A stretch of 35,126 nucleotides of DNA, from assembly GCA_964462525.1 (NCBI GenBank), contig CAYWWY010000015.1, forward strand, positions 1 through 35,126. The letters run 5' to 3'. How positions within the stretch are numbered: the stretch's first letter is position 1; the number at the start of each line of letters is the position of its first letter. Shown piece after piece: positions 1 to 7,819 of the stretch. The position numbers and the translations under genes are program-made. This DNA comes from CAYWWY01 sp964462525 (GTDB lineage: Bacteria > Thermotogota > Thermotogae > MWEM01). The notes under the pieces were generated by a model that was not told the origin of the DNA, ran no database searches, and saw only the letters and a program-made list of their open reading frames with translations.

Positions 1-361
1 GAAGATCTATGTACCGCCCAAGAAAGAAAAACGGCCGAAGGATCTTCAAACCACCGACCTTTTGATGTGATGTGCGGTCAGGGTTTGATATGTCTCAGAC
101 GTTTTTTGAAGAATCTTGAGATTTTCATCCTTCTCGTTTCAAGCGGCTTTGGTGATAGCTTAATCCTTGACAAAAAGTACACAAAATGGGTAAATGAACC
201 AACGAAAAGAAGGAGGATTTTGCGACAAGTATTAAACTCCCAGCACAGAATCTCCTTGTTTTGAGGGCGTTCCCGTAATAATCCGATTTTCATTAAGCAT
301 TCGTTCATATAAACAACAGCAATTGAATCCGTCTTAGGTCATGAATCCTCCTTCATAGCGC
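1..361. other. Left edge, no recognised intact gene
   Basis: No gene is recognised in this stretch. The second forward frame is open from the window edge to a TGA at 68-70 and encodes a Lys/Pro-rich tail beginning KIYVPPKKEKRPKD. This could be the C-terminus of a gene that starts outside the window, but 22 codons are too few to assign. The rest has only short overlapping open frames with no convincing ribosome binding site. Confidence 0.3.
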
Positions 362-382
362 ATGGTCTTACAAAATCTTGCG

Positions 383-592
383 CTGGTAGTCTTCCTTCTC
401 TTTTCATGTGTGGGCCGAGGCATACCCAAGATCGTCCNNNNNNNNNNNNNNNNNNNNNNNNNNNNNNNNNNNNNNNNNNNNNNNNNNNNNNNNNNNNNNN
501 NNNNNNNNNNNNNNNNNNNNNNNNNNNNNNNNNNNNNAAGAAGGGATCGAGATCACCGTCATCTTCCGAGAGCAGGTACAACCTTTTGCGCT
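383..592 (+). pseudogene. Truncated duplicate of the 5' part of the large SUMF1-fold lipoprotein gene, interrupted by a gap
   Basis: Bases 383-437 are identical to 1131-1185 and bases 538-592 are identical to 1333-1387, with 100 Ns between. The copy therefore covers the second half of the signal peptide, the lipobox (LLFSC) and about 60 further residues of the lipoprotein encoded at 1083-4319. Homology then stops inside the reading frame at 592/593. No InlB-type repeat or SUMF1 domain follows, so this is a gene scrap and not a functional paralogue. Because each arm is exactly 55 bases, the missing middle is probably the same as 1186-1332 (147 bases), which an assembler could not place twice. 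That last point is inference; the identities are seen directly. Confidence 0.75.
438..537. other. Assembly gap of 100 Ns
   Basis: One hundred consecutive Ns form a conventional gap of unknown size. Both flanks are 55-base exact repeats of the downstream lipoprotein gene, which points to a break at a repeat and not at low coverage. Confidence 0.98.
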
Positions 593-1074
593 CTTGACCT
601 GGATCTTACCCCGACGGGCTCCCTGGAAGGGTGTGTGCAGGGGTTCCATACAGAACGAGCTTCCTGAAACAGGGTTTTTTTTTGGTGGAAAGGGTTTCAG
701 CCCCCTCGTATTTGAAAATCCCCCTCTTTTCTGTGATTTTGCGGCTTTTGCTTGCAGAATCCCCCCATGAATCGGCCCTGGGTAGTAGCAAGACTCCAAA
801 ATCACCATAATTGTGCAATAATTGTGCAAATTCCGAATCAAATAATTCCATCAAGCAGGAATTATATGAAAATTGCTTGACAATATTTCGTAAATATGCT
901 AGACTATAACATCTTTCCATAGAGGGCTTCCATTGTGTTTTAAAGTGGATGGACTCATAATCTTTTTTCGTTTACCTTTCCGGTTTGATCTGTAGTTTTT
1001 CCCTGAATGTCGTGATCTCCACTGGGGATGGTAAGGTGGCATCACCAGAATCCTCGAGGAAAATACGGTCAATC
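593..1074. other. Intergenic region upstream of the large lipoprotein gene
   Basis: No protein-coding gene is seen in this stretch. Bases 586-625 resemble, in the same orientation, the 3' flank of the large lipoprotein gene at 4341-4385 (shared CCTTTTGCGCTCTTGACCT, then a GATCTTNCCCCG core). A promoter lies at 877-905. A run of ten Ts near 668-677 has no stem before it. Confidence 0.5.
877..905 (+). promoter_or_regulatory. Sigma70-type promoter for the large lipoprotein gene
   Basis: A consensus -35 box TTGACA (877-882) is followed after 17 bases by TAGACT (900-905), with an overlapping TATAAC just beyond. It lies about 180 bases upstream of the start codon at 1083, giving a long leader. Confidence 0.6.
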
Positions 1075-1082
1075 GGAGGTGC

Positions 1083-4000
1083 ATGAGTATGGGCGCAAAA
1101 CAACGGATTGCGATCCTGACCATGATCTTACTGGTAGTCTTCCTTCTCTTTTCATGTGTGGGCCGAGGCATACCCAAGATCGTCCTTCCGGATCTGGAAA
1201 ACCCCGAAGTCCTGGATGCATTGGTGCAGATCCTTACAGGCGATGAAGATACCGCAGCTTCTGATCTTATCGACGAAACCACCGCATTCGACCTGGAGGG
1301 GGAAGACGCCTTCTCCTTTTCGATCCAACCCCAAGAAGGGATCGAGATCACCGTCATCTTCCGAGAGCAGGTACAACCTTTTGCGCTTGTTGATGGCGTT
1401 CTGGTCTATGAGATCGACGTGAGCACCACGGAGTCGGGTGTCTACGAGATCATCATCCGCGCCACCATCATCCCCCCAAATCAAAACAACCCAAGAAACA
1501 CCAATAACACCCAAGAAGTACGCTTATGGATTCATGTAGTCAACCACCCTCCCCTCACACCATTCAACCCCGTACCCGCAGATAAGGCAGAAAACCAACC
1601 CATCGAAGGGATTGTCCTGGGATGGGATTCCAGCGACCTCGAGGGCGACCCCATCACCTACATGGTCTACCTGGGCACCACGGAAGAGGATTTGGAATGG
1701 ATTGCCACAACCACCCTGAAAAACCATCCCCTGGATGAACTGGCATACTCCACCCAATACTTCTGGCGGGTGGACGCCGACGACGGAAGGACCTGCGAAC
1801 CAAGAGAACTGACCACAGGCGATGTATGGAGCTTTACCACCGAAACGCAGATGTTCACCCTGACTTTGGACCGAAACAACGATGCCTGGGGAACAGTAAC
1901 AGGAGGAGGGAATTACACAGCCGGCCAGGTGATCAACATCCAAGCGACCCCAAACGCAGGCTACCGCTTTGTGCACTGGACAAGAAACGGAACGGTGGTC
2001 AGCACGCAAGCCAACCATGCCTACCCGATGCCGGCAGAAAATGTGACGTTGGTTGCGAATTTCGAAGCCATCCCTACCTATACCCTCTCCTTGATCGCGA
2101 ATCCTGATATCGGAGGTGTTTTGGGAGGCGCGGGAACCTATCAATCGGGAACACAAGTTCAAGTAACCGCTGATGCAAACGAGGGGTTTGTCTTTATCAA
2201 CTGGACCCTTGGAAGTCCAGAAGGCGGAGAAGTCAGCGGTCAACCGAATTTCTCCTACCCGATGCCGGCAGAAAATGTGACGTTGGTTGCGAATTTCGAA
2301 GCCATCCCTACCTATACCCTCTCCTTGATCGCGAATCCTGATATCGGAGGTGTTTTGGGAGGCGCGGGAACCTATCAATCGGGAACACAAGTTCAAGTAA
2401 CCGCTGATGCAAACGAGGGGTTTGTCTTTATCAACTGGACCCTTGGAAGTCCAGAAGGCGGAGAAGTCAGCGGTCAACCGAATTTCTCCTACCCGATGCC
2501 GGCTCATAATACCACCTTGGTGGCGAACTATGCGGAACTGATCTATGTTGAGGGAGGCACCTTCCAGATGGGGGATGCAGATCTTGCTGGTGAAGGTTAC
2601 CCAGCCGCACCTGCCCACACTGTAAACTTGACCTACGACTACTGGATCGGGAAATTTCCAGTGACCTACACCCAGTATGACGCCTTTTGCGATGCTACGG
2701 GAAGAGCAAAACCCCCTAATCAGGTTTGGGGAAGGGAAGACCGACCGGTTGTCAACATAAGCTGGTGGGATGCGATCGCTTACTGTAATTGGCTAAGCCG
2801 AAAGGAAGGGTTGCCTGTCGCTTACATCGAACGTGAAGAATCAGGTGAAGGGAGCCTTTTGGATGCTGATGGAACAATTACTGAGGACATCACTCAGGTA
2901 GAGGGTTACCGACTCTTGACAGAAGCGGAATGGGAATACGCGGCCTCCGGGGGGCATGAAGCGCTGCCCATACCACCGAGATTCCTGTATGCAGGAAGTA
3001 ACTCCATCGATGCGGTGGCGTGGTATACCGGCAACTGTACCAGTCTCCAACCCGTAGGGGGAAAAGGCGAGAACGAACTGGGATTGCATGACATGAGCGG
3101 AAATGCGTGGGAATGGTGCTACGGCAGCTACTATGCATATCCAATCGAACCAGTGGACAACCCAAACAGTCCTTTGGAGGGTACAACACGCATGATAAGG
3201 GGTGGGGCATGGAACAGCAACGCCGATAGCTGTCAGGTAGCTTTCCAAAACGCAGCCCTAACCACCAATAATTATTGGAATACTAGCTTCCGTATTGCAA
3301 GAACCGGCGCAACCTACACCCTGACATTGGAAGCAGACCCAGCAGCAGGAGGAACGGTTGAAGGTGGGGGAACCTATTCCGAAGGGCGCGAGGCAAAAAT
3401 CAAGGCAACCCCCAACGAAGGCTATCTCTTTTTGAACTGGACAGAAAATGGGGCGGTGGTCAGTATCTATGGCGAACCCACCTACACCATGCCCGCAGAA
3501 AATGTCACTTTGGTAGCAAACTTTATGGAAGAGATTCCAGGAATGGTCCTTGTCAAACGAGGTACTTTCGAGATGGGTGACGAGCATAACGATCTTACAG
3601 AGATTGAAAAGCCTGTGCATCAAGTGGAGCTAACCTATGATTTCTGGGCTGGGATATACCCGGTCACTTTTGAGGAATATGATCTATTCTGTGATGCAAC
3701 TTCCAAGGACAAACCTGATGACGCCGGTTGGGGAAGAGATGATCGCCCGGTGATCAATGTGACCTGGTGGGATGCGATTGCCTACTGCAACTGGATGAGC
3801 GAACAACATACATTAGCTCCAGCTTATGATGCCAACGGAAATCTACTTGCCACAGATGGAGAAATGACATACGACATCACTCAGGTAATGGGATATCGGC
3901 TCTTGACAGAAGCGGAATGGGAATACGCCGCATCCGGGGGTCATCAAACCTTACCCATTCCACCGCGATACCTTTATGCAGGAAGCAACAATATTGATGC

Positions 4001-4319
4001 AGTGGCGTGGTATTGGGGCAGTTCCAATGGAACCGACCGAAGAACCCATCCGGTGGGAGGAAAACAAGGAAACCCACTTGGTTTGCATGACATGTCCGGA
4101 AATGTGTGTGAATGGTGCCATGACAGGTTCGACTGGGATTACTACGAACAAGGGGACAAAACCAATCCCATAGGTCCGTCCAGCGGATCCAACCGTGTGT
4201 ACCGCGGAGGTTATTATGGTAGCGGGGATAAGAGCTGTCGCGTGGCCTTTCGGGACTGGGACTACCCGCACATCTCGTTAAATGCCATTGGTTTCCGTCT
4301 TGCAAGGACGCACTTTTAG
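1083..4319 (+). CDS. Large lipoprotein with InlB/Flg_new-type repeats and two SUMF1 (FGE-sulfatase) fold domains
   Basis: The ATG at 1083 follows GGAGGT at 1075-1080. A signal peptide ends in lipobox LLFSC with the lipidated Cys at residue 25, so the protein is predicted to be membrane-anchored and extracytoplasmic. A fibronectin/cadherin-like region (about 150-255, with LGWDSSDLEGDPITY) follows. Three Gly/Tyr-rich repeats of the divergent InlB B-repeat/Flg_new_2 type (GGxYxxGxxVxVxAxAxxGYxFxxW) span about 257-485. Two of these derive from an exact 234-bp tandem duplication. SUMF1-fold domain 1 spans about 485-740, a fourth repeat about 743-815 and SUMF1-fold domain 2 about 820-1078. Both SUMF1 domains have the family signatures MGD, RPVxNxxWWDAIAYCNW, YRLLTEAEWEYAASGG and DMSGN. 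Neither has both active-site Cys of true formylglycine-generating enzyme: the GGSYxCxxxxC stretch is GGAWNSNADSC in the first and GGYYGSGDKSC in the second. A role in ligand or surface binding is inferred; catalytic activity is unlikely. Confidence 0.88.
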   Translation: MSMGAKQRIAILTMILLVVFLLFSCVGRGIPKIVLPDLENPEVLDALVQILTGDEDTAASDLIDETTAFDLEGEDAFSFSIQPQEGIEITVIFREQVQPFALVDGVLVYEIDVSTTESGVYEIIIRATIIPPNQNNPRNTNNTQEVRLWIHVVNHPPLTPFNPVPADKAENQPIEGIVLGWDSSDLEGDPITYMVYLGTTEEDLEWIATTTLKNHPLDELAYSTQYFWRVDADDGRTCEPRELTTGDVWSFTTETQMFTLTLDRNNDAWGTVTGGGNYTAGQVINIQATPNAGYRFVHWTRNGTVVSTQANHAYPMPAENVTLVANFEAIPTYTLSLIANPDIGGVLGGAGTYQSGTQVQVTADANEGFVFINWTLGSPEGGEVSGQPNFSYPMPAENVTLVANFEAIPTYTLSLIANPDIGGVLGGAGTYQSGTQVQVTADANEGFVFINWTLGSPEGGEVSGQPNFSYPMPAHNTTLVANYAELIYVEGGTFQMGDADLAGEGYPAAPAHTVNLTYDYWIGKFPVTYTQYDAFCDATGRAKPPNQVWGREDRPVVNISWWDAIAYCNWLSRKEGLPVAYIEREESGEGSLLDADGTITEDITQVEGYRLLTEAEWEYAASGGHEALPIPPRFLYAGSNSIDAVAWYTGNCTSLQPVGGKGENELGLHDMSGNAWEWCYGSYYAYPIEPVDNPNSPLEGTTRMIRGGAWNSNADSCQVAFQNAALTTNNYWNTSFRIARTGATYTLTLEADPAAGGTVEGGGTYSEGREAKIKATPNEGYLFLNWTENGAVVSIYGEPTYTMPAENVTLVANFMEEIPGMVLVKRGTFEMGDEHNDLTEIEKPVHQVELTYDFWAGIYPVTFEEYDLFCDATSKDKPDDAGWGRDDRPVINVTWWDAIAYCNWMSEQHTLAPAYDANGNLLATDGEMTYDITQVMGYRLLTEAEWEYAASGGHQTLPIPPRYLYAGSNNIDAVAWYWGSSNGTDRRTHPVGGKQGNPLGLHDMSGNVCEWCHDRFDWDYYEQGDKTNPIGPSSGSNRVYRGGYYGSGDKSCRVAFRDWDYPHISLNAIGFRLARTHF
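2021..2488 (+). repeat. Exact 234-bp tandem duplication within the lipoprotein gene
   Basis: Two copies (2021-2254 and 2255-2488) of a 234-bp, 78-codon unit follow each other, and I saw no base difference between them. The start of a third copy (2489-2500) then diverges at CCGGCTCATAAT. Each unit encodes one InlB/Flg_new-type repeat, from the YPMPAENVTLVANF strand to SGQPNFS. The reading frame is kept, so copy number can change without breaking the gene. The perfect identity means a recent duplication or ongoing conversion, and an assembler may have miscounted the copies. Confidence 0.9.
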
Positions 4320-4817
4320 ATTTTGGTTTTTTTACCTTTTTGCCTTTTGCGCTCTTGACCTTGCTTTTGACCATGATCTTCCCCCGTCGCGTTCGTCTCC
4401 AGGTCTTGGAGGCAAGACGGCGAAAAACGAGCAATCCATGTTACCAGCCAATGCAAACCCCTAGGGACCGTTCTTAATGACGCAAATGTTAGAACGATAG
4501 AAACACAAGAACAATCCCGGATCGAATCCATGAGCAGATGATCGAAAACTAGCAGAGAAGGATCAATCAGGAACGATTGAAGAAGACTGATCCACAGGGA
4601 AGGGCTTGAACTCCGCCTCGAAAAGGTGGGTAAAAACCAAGTTCGATTGACTGCGTCTTCCGTTTGAGTTGACTTTTCTTTTCATCCCCTTTTTTGATGC
4701 ATTTGACAGAAATGAAAAAGCAAGGTATAATCGTTTCGCTTGAGATCCATATCCGCTAATGGAGGCGATGTGTGCCACGCCTTTCTGTAGGAAGGATCAG
4801 TAGAGGAGGGTAATGAA
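4320..4817. other. Intergenic region between the lipoprotein and nucleoside hydrolase genes
   Basis: No gene is recognised in this stretch. It starts with T-rich sequence and the CCTTTTGCGCTCTTGACC element also found at 585-600. The only clear signals are the promoter at 4703-4731 and the ribosome binding site of the next gene. Confidence 0.5.
4703..4731 (+). promoter_or_regulatory. Consensus sigma70 promoter for the nucleoside hydrolase
   Basis: TTGACA (4703-4708), a 17-base spacer and TATAAT (4726-4731) make a perfect match to the housekeeping consensus, about 85 bases before the GTG start at 4818. Confidence 0.85.
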
Positions 4818-5747
4818 GTGAGACGAATGCTGATTGATACCGACACGGCATCTGATGATGCCTTGGCCATTATTATGGCCCTTCGGGATGAAAAGGTCAA
4901 GGTCGAAGCGATTACGATCGTTGCGGGGAATGTGCCGCTGGATACAGCGACAAAAAACGCGCTCATTTCCATCGAGAGGGCCGACACCTACCACCCGCCT
5001 GTGTACAAAGGGTCTGCAAAGCCGATGATGCGGCCTTTGTTCACGGCAGAATTTGTCCATGGAGACGACGGGATGGGGAATATGAATCTGCCCGAACCTT
5101 CGATCACCGCGCAAAGCGGGCATGCCATCGATGTCCTGATCGACTTCATCGAATCGAATCCGGGGGAGATGGAGTTGGTCACCCTGGGACCTTTGACCAA
5201 TATCGCTCTGGCCTATTTAAAACAACCCTCCATCGCCCGGAAGGTCAAAAGAGTCGTGATCATGGGCGGGACCGGCGCAGGACCCGGAAATATTACCCCG
5301 GTTGCGGAGTATAACTTCTTTGTGGACGCGCAAGCCGCGCATATCGTGATGCATTCCGGAATGCCTTTGACCCTTGTTGGGTGGGATGTAAGCACCGACA
5401 AGACATTTATCACCGAACAGGACATTCAATATCTCACATCGACAAACTCGTCTTTGGCCGATTTTTGTGTTCGCTGCAATCAATCGCTTCAGGAGCACAA
5501 CCTGATTTGGGGAAAGAGGGGGTTTGATCTTCCCGATCCAGCGGCCATGTTCTGCGCCATACAGCCAGAAATGGTGATCCGAAAGCAAAAAGCCTTTGTG
5601 GAGATCGAGTACATGAGCAAGCACGGATATGGACAATCCATCATCGACTTTCACGGTCTGACAAAGAAAGAACCCAATGCCGAGGTTGTTCTGGAAATCG
5701 ACGCAAAGGCATTTAAGTCCTATCTGTTTCAGCAAATAACTGATTGA
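4818..5747 (+). CDS. Inosine-uridine-preferring nucleoside hydrolase family protein
   Basis: The family hydrolyses the N-glycosidic bond of ribonucleosides to free base plus ribose, for salvage in the cytoplasm. At 309 residues the length is normal for the family. The N-terminus has the Ca2+-binding aspartate cluster DTDTASDDALAI (family pattern DxDxxxDD). The middle has TLGPLTNIALA and VIMGGTGAGPGNITPVAEYNFFVDAQAA, which hold the conserved metal and ribose contacts, and VGWDVS follows. The GTG start at 4818 is supported by GAGGAGGG at 4802-4809. It stands alone behind its own strong promoter and is convergent with the next gene. Substrate preference (purine or pyrimidine) cannot be told from sequence. 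There is no signal peptide. Confidence 0.93.
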   Translation: MRRMLIDTDTASDDALAIIMALRDEKVKVEAITIVAGNVPLDTATKNALISIERADTYHPPVYKGSAKPMMRPLFTAEFVHGDDGMGNMNLPEPSITAQSGHAIDVLIDFIESNPGEMELVTLGPLTNIALAYLKQPSIARKVKRVVIMGGTGAGPGNITPVAEYNFFVDAQAAHIVMHSGMPLTLVGWDVSTDKTFITEQDIQYLTSTNSSLADFCVRCNQSLQEHNLIWGKRGFDLPDPAAMFCAIQPEMVIRKQKAFVEIEYMSKHGYGQSIIDFHGLTKKEPNAEVVLEIDAKAFKSYLFQQITD

Positions 5748-5821
5748 GGGTTTGGATACAGCAATAAAGAACCCTTTGGGATTATTCGGGGCCGATTCGT
5801 TGCCTGGTCCTTTTCTTTGGC

Positions 5822-7318
5822 TTAAGGCTTGCTGCTCGTAAACTTCTTTTTATCGTCCCTGCAAATCATCTGGATCGTATGGTTTCCAGACATCACCGCG
5901 GTCGGTATCCCGCCACCAGGATTCACCCATTGCCCGGCCATGTAAAAGGCTCCTAGTCCGGGCAGCGTCTTTCGCATGGACGAGGTGGGAGAAAATCCGC
6001 TGTCAAACATCCATCCTTCGTAGGAACCCCGCCAGTTGCCCGTATACCGCTCCCAGGTTGTGGGTGTGGCGACATCGGCCATTTCTACCCGCGCTGCAAT
6101 CCCGGGAAAGCGCTCTTCCAGACGAACGATGACACCCTGGGTGATCTTCTCTTTCTCCGCGCGATAGCGCTCTGGTTCCTGCCTGAGCGTGCTCCAGTAA
6201 TCATAATCGGTCCCATACTGCACAACCAATATGGTTTTTCCTTCTGGAGCCATTGTGGGATCAAAACAGTACGAACGGACATTCATGGTCTTTTTCTCCT
6301 CGCCAGCCACCACCAACGGTTCCTTAAGAGGAAAGCTTAATCCTTCGAGAGAGGCGGGTAAATCGTCAAGCGCGCCGGACACCCCCAGAGCTACGTAAAC
6401 GAGCGGCTGAAAGAGGTTGGGAGTGTCATATTTCTTTTTCGTCTTCTCATCCAGATAAGCGCCATCCAGCATATCAAATATGGTAGTGCGCCCGTCGGCG
6501 GCAGAAACAATCCAATCCGCCCGATGTTCGCTCCCATCTGCCAAACGGATGCCGACAGCCCGGTTATCTTCGACCAGAATCTTCACTACCCGGGAATTGA
6601 AGTGAATCTCACCTCCCAGCGTCAGGTACCGTTTTTCGATGGAACCTACCAGGGAAAGGGCTCCGCCAATAATGTACCCAGCAGACTTGCTATGCTGAAA
6701 AGCGAGAGGGAACAAGAGCATGATCATCGGGTTTTCGGCGCCAAAGCTATGGTTGATCATTTCTCTCAAGAAAGAATTTTTAAACCGCTTGGCAAAATCT
6801 CCAATGGTGAGGGCACCCCATTTTTTGAAGAACCCTACCTGAACCAGCATTTTGATCAGCTTTATCTGATCCATAATCCCATAAAGCTCCTGGGGTTTTT
6901 CCACTGGCATTGACATTTTTGCTGCTTTGCGTATGGCTCTTGTGAACTCTTTGATCACAGGTTCATCTTCCGGAGATATTTCCAATAGGCTTTGTTCTAA
7001 GCGATCCGCATCGCAGTAGATCAATAACCGTTTTCCCTCCCCGTTTTCACTTGTCAAAAAAAGATCATGGTTATAAATTTTCCAGCCGGGCGCAACGCCC
7101 AATTCTTCCCAAAACCGATAAAATTCTAAGCCAGGTCTGGTTCCCATGACCCAGTTAACAGCCCCATCGATGGTATACCCCTTACGTTTCCAAGCAGTGC
7201 ATACGCCCCCAGAAATACTATGCATCTCAAATATCGATGTTTGGTACCCATTCATCCGGCCGTAACAGCCTGCAGAAAGCCCGGCGAGTCCCCCTCCAAT
7301 AATAATGATCCGCTTCAT
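5822..7318 (-). CDS. Phytoene desaturase/retinol saturase-like FAD-dependent oxidoreductase
   Basis: This is a flavoprotein of the CrtI/amine-oxidase superfamily. The N-terminal dinucleotide-binding fold has IIIIGGGLAGLSAGCYG at residues 4-20 followed by an acidic strand end, FEMHSISGGVCTAWKRKG, and the C-terminal FAD-contact segment is GAFYMAGQWVNPGGGIPTAVMSG. The length (498 residues) is typical. A Shine-Dalgarno AGGAG lies just before the ATG at 7318. The family desaturates or saturates long conjugated or isoprenoid chains, but no carotenoid synthase (crtB) is nearby, so the substrate is unknown. A second, divergent paralogue lies at 9290-10906 and the two probably serve related lipid chemistry. 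The gene has its own promoter at 7489-7518 with a leader of about 165 bases. Confidence 0.85.
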   Translation of the reverse strand: MKRIIIIGGGLAGLSAGCYGRMNGYQTSIFEMHSISGGVCTAWKRKGYTIDGAVNWVMGTRPGLEFYRFWEELGVAPGWKIYNHDLFLTSENGEGKRLLIYCDADRLEQSLLEISPEDEPVIKEFTRAIRKAAKMSMPVEKPQELYGIMDQIKLIKMLVQVGFFKKWGALTIGDFAKRFKNSFLREMINHSFGAENPMIMLLFPLAFQHSKSAGYIIGGALSLVGSIEKRYLTLGGEIHFNSRVVKILVEDNRAVGIRLADGSEHRADWIVSAADGRTTIFDMLDGAYLDEKTKKKYDTPNLFQPLVYVALGVSGALDDLPASLEGLSFPLKEPLVVAGEEKKTMNVRSYCFDPTMAPEGKTILVVQYGTDYDYWSTLRQEPERYRAEKEKITQGVIVRLEERFPGIAARVEMADVATPTTWERYTGNWRGSYEGWMFDSGFSPTSSMRKTLPGLGAFYMAGQWVNPGGGIPTAVMSGNHTIQMICRDDKKKFTSSKP

Positions 7319-7488
7319 TGGATTTCTCCTTTTTTCTTAGATTTTGAGAAAATCAATCAGTTGGATATTTGGTTGGAGCGTTGATTTCCACACATCACGA
7401 GATTCCAATCCCCGATGTTTTTCATGCTGGAACCAGAGCGAAATGTCCACCATTAAGTGATCGGTTGTATGGTCAACCAATTTCTAAT

Positions 7489-7518
7489 AGTATAATCCAT
7501 TATGAGCCTCCATGTCAA
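7489..7518 (-). promoter_or_regulatory. Promoter for the flavoprotein gene on the minus strand
   Basis: Read on the minus strand, TTGACA (7518-7513) is followed after 18 bases by TATACT (7494-7489). A second TTGACA overlaps directly upstream (7524-7519). The inverted repeat at 7463-7478 would lie at about +4 to +19 of the transcript. Confidence 0.65.
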
Positions 7519-7627
7519 TGTCAATTTCCACGCTAGCAAACTTCAAAGAAACGAGGAGGCTTTTGGAAGGATATTGCTCTTGTGATCGGATTCCGTACAT
7601 AAGGGTATTCTTTATCAAACGATTCTC

Positions 7628-7663
7628 CCGTACCGATCATGATACAATATTCCTGTGGTACGG
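7628..7663 (+). promoter_or_regulatory. Extended -10 promoter inside an inverted repeat, upstream of the amidohydrolase
   Basis: TGA-TACAAT (7640-7648) is a TG-extended -10 box with no clear -35. It sits between perfect 7-bp arms CCGTACC (7628-7634) and GGTACGG (7657-7663). An inverted repeat that brackets the -10 box is a common operator arrangement; the regulator is unknown. Confidence 0.4.
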
Positions 7664-7819
7664 AAAAACCATGGGCTTTGAACAATCAGTAAGCCAAGCT
7701 CAGAAAAGCGGGCAATGTCAAGTTCACGTGAGATATTTTGATCAGATGAACGATTCCGATGGATTTGGGGGAAAGCGCTTTTCTGATTTTTCCAACGATT
7801 CATCAAAGGCGGTGATGGT

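Larger units (their letters stand above)
7319..7819. other. Divergent promoter region between the flavoprotein and amidohydrolase genes
   Basis: This region holds the minus-strand promoter (7489-7518) and a short inverted repeat at 7463-7478 (GGTTG, 6-base loop, CAACC) just downstream of that start site. On the plus strand it holds the amidohydrolase promoter and operator-like inverted repeat at 7628-7663. The open frames within it show no family features. Confidence 0.5.

Noticed and set aside
2..70. A C-terminal fragment of a transposase or other gene at the left edge
   Set aside because: Only 22 codons are visible and nothing distinctive is in them.
1524..2618. A 364-codon minus-strand open frame opposite the large lipoprotein
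   Set aside because: It owes its length to the exact tandem repeat and to base composition; its translation is Cys/His-rich and lacks any family feature.
1083..4319. Reading the SUMF1-fold proteins as the formylglycine-generating enzymes of the nearby sulfatase
   Set aside because: They are lipoproteins outside the membrane, lack the active-site cysteine pair, and the sulfatase is Ser-type with its own radical-SAM maturase.
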